Origin: Glandiceps talaboti
Taxonomy: Eukaryota; Hemichordata; Enteropneusta; Spengelidae
Reading direction: 5' to 3'
Assembly: GCF_964340395.1 (NCBI RefSeq)
Contig: NC_135555.1
Coordinates: forward strand, 23,783,725-23,847,724
DNA length: 64,000 bases
Part shown: piece after piece, positions 28,646 to 42,185 of the stretch
How the letters are laid out: each line of letters opens with the position of its first letter
Position numbering within the stretch: the first letter of the stretch is position 1
Program-made: the position numbers and the translations under genes
The notes under the pieces: generated by a model
The model's database searches: none
Told to the model about the DNA's origin: nothing
What the model saw: only the letters and a program-made list of their open reading frames with translations

Positions 28646-28819
28646 GTGAGTTAATAAAAGTGATTTTACCTGATGTTAATCAATGTTATTGGAACATTAG
28701 AAGTTAGAGACTTTCATGTCTGCAGAATGTAATAGAATAAGAAGATATTACAATATCAATAAATGCTATATATTGAAAAAGTAAATTTTTAAACTATTGT
28801 TTGATTAATTCAATTTCAG

Positions 28820-28869
28820 ATGGAACATCCCCAAGATAGATGGATGTGATTTTCAATCTCAAGGCAGAA
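28820..28869 (+). other. Exon-like segment beta, related to the tandem micro-exon array
   Basis: 50 nt between TTCAATTTCAG and GTGAGTCAATA. The last ~35 nt duplicate the end of segment alpha (TTTCAATCTCAAGGCAGAA), and the flanks match the array's acceptor and donor. Confidence 0.45.
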
Positions 28870-29462
28870 GTGAGTCAATAATTGTTTTATATATAATATA
28901 TTTTTTGTCTTTTTTGAAATGGTATTGGTGTCTTAGGTCATTATAGCTGCATTTTTTGTGTGATTTTGAGGGCTTTTTCGTCTGTTTTCGTGCTTTTTTT
29001 TTCGTTTCGACGAATCAAATGCTACAATTCCTCTAATTCAAACGCAAATAGACAGAACCGATTCAAATCTGAATCTGTAGCGGTTTTGCTATATCACTTT
29101 TACTACGCTACAACCGCTACAGATCCCCTATCTAACGCTCCCCTCTAAAATGTGTTCCGGATCAGGGAGCACATTTTGTTGTTGTTTAATATGTCATCCC
29201 CTAACCTTTAACCTGGCTAGTACTATAATCATAAAAATGGTGGAGTGCAATAATGTGTGTAAGGTAGCGAGGTAACTACTTGTTTAATAAGTCATACATG
29301 AAAGTTCAAAGTTGAGGTTTGTGCAATTTAAAAATATCAAGAATTTGAAGCCCACTAAATAAATGGTTGGAATGTGCAGAGATACAACTAAAAGAATAGC
29401 CGGAGTCATTGGCTTCCGATTGTTTCCGAAACTTACCGAAAATCCAAAGATCGGCATTCAAA

Positions 29463-29547
29463 ATGACGTCGTCCAAGAAACGTAAAGTACATCTCGTAAA
29501 TACCCTCGAACATTTTGGTTTTTCAAAGAGAGGTCGAACTAAGTTTG
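29463..29547 (+). CDS. Possible first exon, unrecognised
   Basis: ATG in context AAAATGACG, then MTSSKKRKVHLVNTLEHFGF, SKRGRTKF, reaching a possible donor GTAGGT at 29548. Basic N-terminus. No homologue comes to mind and no second exon is identified. Confidence 0.2.
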
Positions 29548-29688
29548 GTAGGTTGAGTTGCAACATTGTTCAAAGTGTAGGAATTTTCATTTAATTGTAT
29601 AATTTGAATAACAAATCGCACAAATGACAGGATTTCTGATCAGGATCATGATATATATGACAAAGTTGTAGTATATAGTACCAATCTA

Positions 29689-30300
29689 GTCCTGCTTGCA
29701 TGCGGAGTAATCCGGGACTCGATTCTGACTTGTCCCCCCTACCTCCGTCATGCAAAGAGCCAGCCGTGAAATACGGACTTACAAAAAATGCCGGTAACTA
29801 AGGAATAAAATCGCCCAGTGGTCAAATATTAGCAATAAATCTATTATTTAGTCGGTTTACCTCATTTTGACTGCAAAAGTCCTATAGCGGATGACCAAAA
29901 CTATCAAAATCTGAACTTTTCAAATTCTACTGTAAATTTAATCACTTCTCCTTACGTACGTCGGCGCAAGTGTCTCTGGGTAATCATTCATCTCACACAA
30001 CGATATCAAATATGGCGGTGTTAACGAGGGTTATTTGAATGTTGCAGTTCGCACTTGAAAAGGTCCGATTTCGACGCCTTTTGTGATGTGAGCAGGGAAT
30101 AATACCGTCAGAGGAATGGAAATGGCGTAGATATTCGATCGATTGCTAATATTTCATCATTGGGTAGGCAATTCTCTTGCAATTGGCGCACATACATTTT
30201 GCTTGTGGTGTCGTAATAGGCCGACTCTATTGCTCTTTGCATGACGGTGTTTAGAGTCAAGTCAGTAATACAGACTCGTGCACCGTCATGTAAGCAGGAC
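29689..30300. mobile_element. 612-bp TIR element, TA-flanked
   Basis: Begins GTCCTGCTTGCATGCGGAGT and ends ...CATGTAAGCAGGAC, with TA on both sides. A second, inner inverted pair (CCGTCATGCAAAGAGC near 29746 and GCTCTTTGCATGACGG near 30230) gives a nested structure. It is related to the 118-bp element at 10474-10591. No coding capacity. Confidence 0.8.
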
Positions 30301-32785
30301 TAGTATCAATCATGGTAATGTACTTTGACAGATCGCAACATATTGGCTGTTCAACTAAGTCCTAGTTCAGCATCACATGAAGGCGATCATTTAAGATTAT
30401 GTGATTTAAGTGACGTCTGTGATGGTTATTTTCGTATTTAATCCTGGATCCTGTCGGAGTTTACAAATAGATGACAAACGTATTGTTTTTGAATATTGAT
30501 GACACTGATAAAATATACTTTTAAATTATTATCTCTAAACTTGTTTACATACTACATGTGCAAAGGTGTACATGTACGTGAGCTTTGTTTTTAATTTAGA
30601 TTGTTTTAATGGTTCAACTGATGTAGTTATAGCTATTTCTGTGAATTATTTTTGTTGTTGACAACTTCGATAAATTTATGGATCAACAGATCTTGAATAT
30701 GAAAATCTTTGACTGTTTTTGGCGACGTTTCATTTTTCTGGTAAAGTGCATACATTGAAAATAATGTTAAGTTTTAAAGTAATAATAATAAACTTTTTGA
30801 AATCTCGTTTTGAAGCAACTATGTATCACTACTATATAAAATGGAGTGTGCAGTTCTATTGTCTAAAGTTTGAAAGTGTGTAATTTTATTTCTGAAATTC
30901 TAAACCAACATTGTTTAACTAAATGCAGACAACAATGAATGGTTATGCACTACTCGTTTTAAAATTCCATAGCTATTTCCAAAATAATTGAAATGTACAA
31001 CAGTGTAGATAGAACATATGTTCACTTTTGGGAGAATGATCAGTGAAATTTTCTTGTAGGGTGATTATAAGTACATAACATCCTCTTTCAGAACTTATTT
31101 GTAGATAAAGAAGAGACCAATAATCTTAGACTAGTACATGTACAGTACAAGTAGTTAGTCAGTTACCAGTCAGTCACCCATCATGTAGTACAAATGAAGC
31201 AGTCAGTCAGTCACCTGTCAGTCAGCCACCAAGTAGTACATGTACATTACAAGGAGGAAGTCAGTCAGTCATCCATCATTTAGTACAGCACAGTCAGTTA
31301 CCAGTCAGTCAGTCACCAGTTAGTCAGTCAACGATTAGTCAGCCATCAGGTACACCACTCTTGATATCTAAACAACACAAGCTTGAGTGTCCCTTTACAC
31401 CTGATGTTGCTCTGCAAACAATACAGAATGCCTTTGTTGAAAGAAGTGACTCAGATCACCACCACATTGTTCATAACCAATATGATTCTGATTACAACAG
31501 TGACTATGATTCAGATTGATTCTCATTTCAAGTAGGTATTTGTGGTCCCATTTTAAAGCAATTTCTATGAACTATAAGTGCACAAAATGCCTTAAAATTT
31601 CAAAAGATTTCTTACTCAGGGAGGGGGTGGGACACTCTCGTCCCTGGAACCCTACCCCAAGAGGAGAAGCTTGTGACACCACATTTATTTAATGATATGG
31701 GTTGATAATGTGTTAGTACAAGCATTGATATATTAATGTCTATCACATAAGTAATCCTTGAACAATTGCAAAGGTAATGCCATAATAGACCACTTTGGAA
31801 AGAATAATTTCATGATTAATAGTATCAAAAGCCTTGGAAAAGTCCAGGAAAATGCCAAGAGTAACTCTGTCTTCATCCGTCATCATACGCATCTAAACTC
31901 AACCCAACGTGTGTTATTTTAGTGTTTTTCTTGCATCAATATTTGATCGAATGTCATCGGCCTAACTCACTGATTTTTATATCATATTTCACAATGGAAA
32001 GTTGCTAGCTGTGACTATTTTATTTCTATTCCCAATGGCTATTTGATGTGTCCCAATTTTAAAAACAAATATTTAGTTTTGTGGCTACAGAACCTGGTGA
32101 TACGCTATCAAGATCATTCATTCTTGTGTGTGAAATAGTAAGAGTTCACATTCATGATATAGGAGTTCAGCCATGCTGATATAGTGAGGTCTTGAGACAG
32201 TTGTCATTATTCATATTTCATTGTAAGTCAGATGTACAATACTAATAAATCATGTCTTAATTTCATGCAAGTGCAGTAAGCTATAAATACTATCAATCAC
32301 ACTTTAGCAATGATTACTGGTAATACTTCGGAGGTAATTGTCAGGCATACAATATAAAGACCAGTGAATCTCATAGTATAAAGACCAGTGAATCTAATAA
32401 TTTCAGACTGAATGATAGAGTATTTGTAAGCAGACATGTTCATCAGAGCTCACACAGAAATCTTTTATACTTTATCTCAGGAATAGTACAGGTACACTGA
32501 ACAATGACATGTACTGCACCTGTCCTTTGCTAACGTGTTAATGGGCTTTGAGGTACACAAATTGACCAGATTTACTGGTGCTTTGATCAAGAATTATAAA
32601 AAAAAATATTGAAGCTTTAAATAATTGCCAATAATTACAGTGTGCAAGTTACTTAGAAAATACTGTTGTCACACAGAACTTTAATTGCTAGTAAAAAAAA
32701 GAATTCTGTTCTTTACAGATGAAATAGTTGCTAGTAATACTTCTTCACTCCAGTGTCGAATAAAACTTCAAGAGAGGTCTGAACA
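30301..32785. other. Gene-poor region with CAGT-rich stretch
   Basis: AT-rich. 31140-31350 is a degenerate CAGT/CAGTCAGTC array with ACATGTAC words. A small TATAAAGACCAGTGAATCT duplication is at 32355-32395. Nothing else recognisable. Confidence 0.4.
31347..31519 (+). pseudogene. Possible C-terminal coding remnant with acidic tail
   Basis: Stop-terminated frame with KQHKLECPFTPDVALQTIQN followed by a tail rich in Asp/Ser/Tyr/Asn (YDSDYNSDYDSD). Similar in style to acidic tails at 22498-22722 and 58672-58804, which may be ends of transposon proteins. No start is visible. Confidence 0.25.
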
Positions 32786-33487
32786 TGACAGGTTGTATAT
32801 ATTAACTGACTAGACAGGGTTTGTATATTAACTGACTAGATAGGTTGTATATATCAACTGACTAGACAGGGTTTGTATATTAACTGACTTTATAGGGTGT
32901 ATATACTAACTGACTAGATAATTTGTATATATCAACTGACCAGGCAAGGTTCTATTATATTAACTGACTTCATAGAGCGTATATGTTAACTGACTAGACA
33001 GGTTGTATAGATTAGCTTGCTATACAGGTGGTATAGATTAACTGACTAGATAGGTTGTATAGAATAACTGACTAGACAGGTTGTATATATTAACTGACTA
33101 GACAGGATGTATGTATTACCTACTAGACAGGTTGTATATATTGACTGACTAGATGTATATATTAACTGACTAGACAGGGTGTATAGATTAGCTGGCTATA
33201 CATGTTGTATAGATTAACTGACTAGATAGGTTGTATATATTAACTGACTAGATAGGTTGTATATATTAACTGACTAGACAGGTTGTATATATTGACTGAC
33301 TCGATGTATATATTAACTGACTAGACAGGGTGTATGTATTTACTGACTAGACAATGTACATATTAACTGACAAGATTGGGTGTATATATTAACTGACTAG
33401 ACAGGATGTATATAATAACTGACTAGACAGGATGTATTTATTAAATGACTAGACATGATGTAAATATTAACTGACTTTATAGGGTGT
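32786..33487 (+). repeat. 26-bp minisatellite, block 2
   Basis: Same unit as block 1 (TATATTAACTGACTAGACAG), all in the forward orientation. Interrupted on the right by the LINE insertion at 33488. Confidence 0.95.
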
Positions 33488-34416
33488 ATAAACTCATCAT
33501 AAACTTCAGTTTCACCAATTCGCTGACGATAATGAACTGTACTTGTCTTTATGAAATCCAATATCACCTCTTCCGTATCTTCTATTGAATGTGTGAACGA
33601 TATTAAGAAATGGATGACGCAAAATAAAAAAGTTAAATGATTCTAAGACGGAAGTCATTTTAATTCGTTCCAAATTTGATCATTCGCCGCTGCCTCTCAC
33701 TTCCATCAACATATGTTCAAGTGTTATTGAAACTCCTTCATGTGCGAGAAAGATTGGTGTCATATTTGATGACAATTATACATTTCAACAACACATAATT
33801 ACCACCTGCCACACCATTCACTTCTTCCTTCATAAAATTGGACACATCAGGAAATACCTCTCTTAGGATTCTTATGCCATCCTCGTCCATGTTGTCATAT
33901 CATCGAAGCTGGACTATTGTAATTCCTTACTATATGGTCTGCCTGACGTTCACTTACAGCGCTCACAACGTGCCCAAAATACGACAGCTAGGATTATTAT
34001 GCGCACCAGCAAATTCGAACACATAACCCCCTATTCTAAACAACTTCATTGGCTTCCAGTATCTCATCGTATTGTTTTCAAACTTCTGCTCTTCACTTAT
34101 AAAGCCCTAAATGGAATCTCTCCACATTATCTCAAGAACTTAATTACACCTCGTTCTTCATTACGCACTCTTCGTTCATCGGATGCCTCCTGCATACATC
34201 CAAATGGAATCTGGTTTCCTATGGTCGCCACTCCTTCTCTTAACCAGCTCCTGAACGTTGGAACTCTCTACACCTGGACATTAAAACCTCTACCAATGTT
34301 AACATTTTCAAAAAACACTTGAAAACCCACATATTTCAGAGAGCTTTTCCATCTCCTTTCTAACTGTAAGCGCCACTGAACATTGTTTTCTTTGGATGTT
34401 AGGCACTATATAAATT

Positions 34417-34417
<1 letters not shown>
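33488..34417 (+). mobile_element. 5'-truncated CR1/L2-like non-LTR retrotransposon
   Basis: Plus-strand frames with breaks give KLQFHQFADDNELYLSL (RT catalytic FADD), KLNDSKTEVILIRS, SSKLDYCNSLLYGLPDVHLQ, RSQRAQNTTARIIMR, HWLPVSHRIVFKLLLFTYKA and LNGISPHYLKNLI. This is the standard C-terminal half of CR1/L2-clade ORF2. The 3' end GGATGTTAGGCACTATATAAATTTATT is followed by a TA tract. The insertion sits inside the 26-bp minisatellite, so it post-dates the array. Stops and frameshifts make it inactive. Confidence 0.88.

Positions 34418-34502
<85 letters not shown>
34418..34502. repeat. (TA)n microsatellite at the LINE 3' end
   Basis: About 40 TA repeats between the retrotransposon tail and the resumed minisatellite. 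Confidence 0.97.
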
Positions 34503-34511
<9 letters not shown>

Positions 34512-35517
34512 CTAACTAGATAGGGTGTATATATCTACTGACTAGACATGATGTACATATTAACTGACTAGATAGGTTATATATATATTAACTGACTAGA
34601 CAGGGTTTGTATATTAACTGACTTTATAGGGTTTATATACTAACTGACTAGATAGGTTGTATATATCAACTGACTAGACAGGGTTCTATTATATTAACTG
34701 ACTAGACAGGTTGTATATGTTAACTAACTATTCAGGGTGTATTTAATAACTGACTAGATAGGTTGTATATATTTACTAACTAGAAAGGATGTATATATTA
34801 ACTGACTAGATATGATGTGTATGTTAACTGACTAGACAGGGTGTATGTATTAATTGACTAGATATGATGTATACATTAACTACCTAGATAGGGTGTATAT
34901 ATTAACAGACTAGACAATGTATATATATATACTGACTAGATTGGGTGTATATATTAACTGACTGGACAGGGTGTATATATTAACTGACTAGATAGGTTGT
35001 ACATGTATATATTAACTGACTAGATAGGATGTATATGTTAACTTACTAGACATGGTGTATATGATATCTGACTAGACAGGTTGAATATATTTCAGACTAG
35101 ACAGAATGTACGTATCAAATGACATAACAGAATGTACATACTAACTGAGTAGACAGATTGTATATATTAACTGACTATTCAGGATGTATATATTAACAAA
35201 CTAGACAGGTTGTGTATATTAACTGACTAGATAGGGTGTATATAATATCTTACTAGACAGGATGCATATATAAGCTGATTAGACAGGTTGTATATATTAA
35301 CTGAATAGACAGGGTGTATATATTAATTGACTAGACATAATTTACATATCAAATGACAAGACAGGATGTACATATTAGTACAGACAGGTTGTGTTTTAAT
35401 TGACTATTCATCAGGGTGTATATTTTAACTAACGAGACAGGTTGTTTATTTTAATTGACTAGATATGATGTATATATTAACTGACTAGATAGGGTGTATA
35501 TATTAACTGACTAGACA

Positions 35518-35571
<54 letters not shown>

Positions 35572-38500
35572 TGACTAGATTGGGTGTATATATTAACTGA
35601 CTAGACAGGGTGTATAGATTAACTGACTAGATAGGGTGTATATATTAACTTACTAAACAAAGTTCTATATATTAACTGACTAGACAGGTTGTATATGTTA
35701 ACTGACTTCAGGATATATATATTAACTGACTAGATTGGGTGTATATATTAACTGACTAGACAGGTTGTATATGTTAACTGACTATTCAGGATATATATTT
35801 GAACTGACTAGATTGGGTGTATATATTAACTGACTAGACAGGTTCTATATGTTAACTGACTATTCAGGATGTATATATTAACTGACTAGATTGGGTTTGT
35901 ATATTTAATGACTAGACAGGTTGTATATATTAACAGACTAGATAGGATGTATATATTAACTGACATCATAGAGCGTATGTATTAAATGACTAGACAGGTT
36001 GTATATATTTTATGACTAGAAAGAATGTACGTATCAAATGACATAACAGGATGTACATATTAACTGACTCTACAGCTTATATACTGACTAGATTGGGTGT
36101 ATATATAAGCTGATTAGACAGGTTGTATATATTAACTGAATACACAGGGTGTATATATTAATTGACTATATATAATGTACATATCAAATGACAAGACTGG
36201 ATGTACATATTAACACATAGACAGGTTGTATGTTTTAACTGACTATACAGGGTGTATATATTAACTAACGAGACAGGTTGTTTATATTAACTGACTAGAC
36301 AGGGTGTATGTATTAATTGACTAGATATGATGTATACATTAACTACCTAGATAGGGTGTATATATTAACAGACTAGACAATGTATATATATATATACTGA
36401 CTAGATTGGGTGTATATATTAACTGACTGGACAGGGTGTATATATTAACTGACTAGATAGGTTGTACATGTATATATTAACTGACAAGACAAGATGTATA
36501 TATTAACTGACTAAACAGGATCTATTTATTAAAAAAACTAGACAGGTTGTATATATTAACTGACAAGATAGTGTATATGTTAACTGACAAGACAGGATGT
36601 ATATTTTATCTGACGAGACAGGTTGTATGTATTAACTGACTAGATTTGATGTATATATTAACTAACAAGAGAGGTTGTATAAATATTCAGACTAGACAGG
36701 TTGTGTAGATTAACTGACTAGACAGATTGTATAGATTAAATGACTAGACAGGTTGTATAGATTAACTGACTCGACAGGGTGTACATATTAACTGACTAGA
36801 CATGATGTATTTATTAAATGACTAGACAGGGTATGTATATTAACTGACTTTTTAGGGTGTATATATATACTAACTAGATAAGGTGTTTATATTAACTGAA
36901 TAGACAAGACGTATATATTAACTGACTAGAGAGGTTGTATATGTTAACCGACTATTCAGGATATACATATTAACTATCTTCATAGAGCGTATATATTAAA
37001 CGATTACACAGGTTGCATATTGTGTGAGTCGACAAGTTGTGGAGATTAACTGACTAGACAGATTGTAAATATTAATTGATTAGATATGATGAATGTATTA
37101 ACTACCTAGATAGGGGTGTATATATTAACTGACAAGACAGTTTGTATAGTTTAACTGACTAGACAGAATGTACATATTAACTGACTAGACAGGTTGTATG
37201 TATTAACTGACAAGATATGATGTATATATTAACTACCTAGACAGGATGTATATATTAACTGAATAGACAGATTGTACATATTAACACATAGACAGGTTGT
37301 ATGTTTTAACTGACTATACAGGGTGTATATATTAACTAATGAGACAGGTTGTTTATATTAACTGACTAGATATGATGCATGAATTAACTACCTAGATAGG
37401 GTGTATATATTAACTGACTAGACAAGATGTATATATTAACTGACTTAACAGGATGTATTTTTTAAATAACTAGACAGTGTGTATATAATAACTGACAAGG
37501 TAGGGTGTATATATTAACTGACAAGACAGGATGTATATATTAACTGACTAGACATGATGTATATATTTACTCACTAGACATAATGTACATATCAAATGAC
37601 AAGACAGGATGTACATATTAACACATAGAAAGGTTGTATATATTAACTGACTATTCAGGGTGTATATATTAACTGTCTAGACAGGTTGTATACATTAACT
37701 GACTAGATAGGGGTGTATATATTAAATGACGAGAGGATATATATTTTAACTAACTAAACAGGATGTATTTATTATATGACTATACAGGATGTGTATGTTA
37801 ACTGACTTTATAGGGTGTATATATACTAAGTAGATAGGTTGTATATGTTAACTTTTCTAGATATGATGTATTTGTTAAATGACTAGACAGGGTATGTATA
37901 TTAACTGACTTTTTATGGTGTATATATATACTAACTTGATAGGGTGTATATATTAACTGACTAGACAGGGTGTATATATTAACTAACAAGATAGGTTATT
38001 CATATTAACTGACTAGATATGATGTGTATGTTAACTGACTAGACAGGGTGTAAGTTTTAATTGACTAGATATGATGTATAAATTAACTACCTAGATAGGA
38101 TGTATATGTTAACTGACTAGAAGGAATGTATATATTTACTGGCTAGTCTGAATGTACATATTAACTGACTAGATCGGGTGTATATATTAACTGACTAGAC
38201 AGGATGTATTTATTAACTGACTAGATAGGTTGTATATATTAACTGACTAAACAGGATGTATTTATTATATGACTAGCCAGGATGTGTATATTAACTGACT
38301 TTATAGGGTGTATATATACTAAGTAGATAGGTTGTATATGTTAACTTACTAGATATGATGTATATATACTACGTAGATAGGTTGTATGTGTTAACAGACA
38401 AGATAGGGTGTATATATTAACTGACAAGACAGGATGTATATATTAACTGACTTGATAGGTTGGATATTTTTTCAGATTATACAGGTTGTGTAGATTAACT

Positions 38501-41500
38501 GACTAGACAGGTTGTATAGATTAACGAACCAGACAGGGTGTATATATTAACTGACTAGACAGGATGTATATATTAACTGACTAGACAGGTTGTATATATC
38601 TGCTGACGAGACAGGATGTACATATTAACTGACTAGATTTTGTGTACATATTAAATGACAAGAGAAGATGTACATTTTAACTGACTATATAGGTTGTATA
38701 TATTAACTGACTATACAGGATGTATATATCAACTGAGTAGACAGGATGTATATATTAACTGACTAGATTAGGTGTTTATATTAACTGAGTAGACAGGTTG
38801 TATATTTGAACCGACTCGCCAACGTTTGTATATTAACTGACTTTATAGGGTGTATATACTAACTGACAAGATAGGTTGTATATATCAACTGACTAGACAA
38901 GGTTCTATATATTAACTGACTAGACAGATTGTATATGTCAACTGACGATTCAGGGTGTATATTTTAACAGACCAGATAGGTTGTATATATTAACTGACTA
39001 GATATGATGTATATATTAACTGACTAGACAGGTTGTATATATTTTCGGACAAGACAGGTTGTATAGATTAAATGACTAGACAGGTTGTATAGATTAACAG
39101 ACTCGACATGGTGTATATATTAACTGACTAGACATGATGTATTTATTAAATGACAAGACAGGGTATGTATATAAACTGACTTTTTAGGGTGTATATATAT
39201 ACTAACTAGATAGGATGTATATATTAACTGACTAGACAGAATGTATATATTAAATGACTAGAGGTTGTATAGATTAACTGACTAGACAGGATGTATATAT
39301 TAACTGACTAGACATGATGTATTTCTTAAATGACTAGACAGGATGTATTTATTAACTGACTAGATAGGGTGTATATATTTACTGACTTCGCAGGTTGTAT
39401 ACATTAACACTCTAGACAGGTTGTATATATTAACTGACTAGACAGGATGTATATATTAACTCAATAAACAGGGTGTATATATTAATTGACAAGATATGAT
39501 GTATATTAACTATCTAGACTTGATGTATATATTTACTGACTAGACAGAATGTACATATCAACTGACTAGACAAGGTTCTACATATTAAATAACTAGACAG
39601 GTTGTATATATTAACTGACAAGACAGGTTGTTTATATTATCTGACTAGATATGATGTATATATTTACTAACTTGACAGGTTGTATATATGAACTGACTAG
39701 CCAGGGTTTGTAAATTAACTGACTTTATAGGGTGTTTATACCAAATGACTAGATAGCTTGTATATATCAACTGACTAGACAAGGTTCTATATATTAACTG
39801 ACTAGACAGGTTGTATATATCAACTGACTAGACAAGGTTCTATATATTAAATAACTAGACAGGTTGTTTATATTAACTTGCAAGACAGGTTGTTTATATT
39901 AACCGGCTAGATATGATGTTTATATTAACTGAGTAGACAGGTTGTATGTGTTAATTGACGAGATATGATGTATAAATTAACTGCCTAGATAGGGTGTATA
40001 TATTAACTGACTAGACAGGATGTATATATTAACTGACTAGATAGGTTGTATATATTAACTGATTAGACAGGATGTATATATTAACTGACTAGACTGGTTG
40101 TATATATTTACTGACTAGACAGGGTGTATATGTTAACTGACTAGACATGTTGAATATATTTTAAGTCACTAGACAGCTTGTATAAATTAACTGACTTCAT
40201 AGGTGTTTGTATTAACTGACTAGACAGGTTGTATATATTTTCTTACTAGAAAGATTGTGTAGATTAACTGACTAGACAGGTTGTATAGATTAACTGGCGA
40301 GACAGGTTGTATAGATTAACTTACTATTAAGGGTGTATATATTAAATGAGTAGATAGGTTGTATACATTAACTGACTGATAGGGTGAATATATTATCTTA
40401 CTGCACAGGGTGTATTTGTTAACTGACTAGAAAGGTTGAATATATATTAACTGGCAAGACAGGTTGTTTATATTAACTGTCTAGATATGATGTATATATT
40501 AACAGACTAGACAGGGTGTATGTATTAATTGACTAGATATGATGTATATATTTCCTGACTACACAGGGTGTATCTGTTAACTGACTTGACAGGTTGTGTA
40601 TATTAACTAACTAGCCAGGGTTTGTATATTAACTGACTTTATAGGGTGTATTCTAAATGACTAGATAGGATGTTTATATCAACTGACTAGACAAGGCTCT
40701 ATATATTAAAGGGCTAGAAAGGTTATATATATTAACTTGCAAGACAGGTTGTTTATATTAACTGACTAGATATGATGTTTAAATTAACTGACTGCACAGG
40801 CAGTATGTGTTAATTGACGAGATATGATGTAAAAATTAACTACCTTGATAGGGTGTATATATTAACTGACTAGACAGGTTGTATGTGTTAAATGACGAGA
40901 TATGATGTATAGATTAACTACCTAGATAGGGTGTATATATTAACTGACTAGACAGGATGTATATATTTAATGACTACACAGAACGTACATATTAACTGAC
41001 TAGAATTGGTGTATATATTAAATGAATAGACAGGTTGTATTTATTAACTTGCAAGACAGGTTGTTTATATTAACTTGCAAGACAGGTTGTTTATATTAAC
41101 TGACTAGATATGATGTTTATATTAATTGACTAGACAGGGTGTATATATTAACTGACTGAGTGTATGTATTAATTGACTAGATATGATGTATATATTTACT
41201 GACTAGACAGAATGTACATATTAAGTAACTAGATAGATTGTATATATTAATTGAATAGACAGGATGTACATATTAACTGACTAGACAGGATGTATATATT
41301 AACAGACTAGACAGGATGTATATATTAACTGACTAGACAGGATGTATATATTAACTGACTAGATCGGGTGTATATATTAACTGACTAAAGAGGTTGTATA
41401 TATTAACTGACTAGATACATTGTATATATTAACTGACTAGACAGGTTGTATATACTTGCTGACTAGACAGAATGTACATATTAACTGACTAGACAGGATG

Positions 41501-42185
41501 TATATATTAACAGACTAGACAGGATGTATATATTAACAGACTAGACAGGATGTATATATTAACTGACTAGACAGGATGTATATATTAACTGACTAGATCG
41601 GGTGTATATATTAACTGACTAAAGAGGTTGTATATATTAACTGACTAGATACATTGTATATATTAACTGACTAGACAGGTTGTATATACTTACTGACTAG
41701 ACAGAATGTATATATTAACTGACTAGACAGGTATATATTAACTGACTAAAGAGGTTGTATATTTTAAATGACTAGATAGATTGTATATATTAACTGACTA
41801 GACAGGTTGTATATGTTAACTGACTATTCAGGGTGTATATATTAGCTGACTAGATAGGTTGTATATATTATCTGACTAGCTAGGAAGTACATATTAACTT
41901 ACTAGACAAGATGTATATGTTAACTGACTAGACAGCTTGTATAAATTAACTGACTTCATAGAGCGTATGTATTAACTGACTAGACAGGTTGTATATTTTC
42001 TGACTAGACACGTTGTGTAGATTATCTGACTAGACAGGTTGTATGGATTAAATGACTAGACAAGGTTCTATATATTAACTGACTAGACAAGGTTCTATAT
42101 ATTAAATGACTAGACAGGTTGTACATGTTAACTGACTATTCAGGGTATATAAAATAACTGACTAGATAGGTAGCTGACTAGATAG
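34503..42185 (+). repeat. 26-bp minisatellite, block 3 (7.7 kb)
   Basis: Nearly 300 imperfect copies of the 26-bp unit, apparently all forward. Embedded TA expansions occur at 35518-35572 and higher-order duplications are visible. 34830-35025 recurs at 36290-36482, 36208-36300 recurs near 37280-37370, and about 41270-41468 recurs at about 41480-41705. The unit contains TAACTGACTAG, a stop codon in each of the three forward frames. Confidence 0.97.

Noticed and set aside
37798-37989. 63-residue minus-strand frame
   Set aside because: Low-complexity translation of the 26-bp minisatellite; no copies elsewhere in the array are open.
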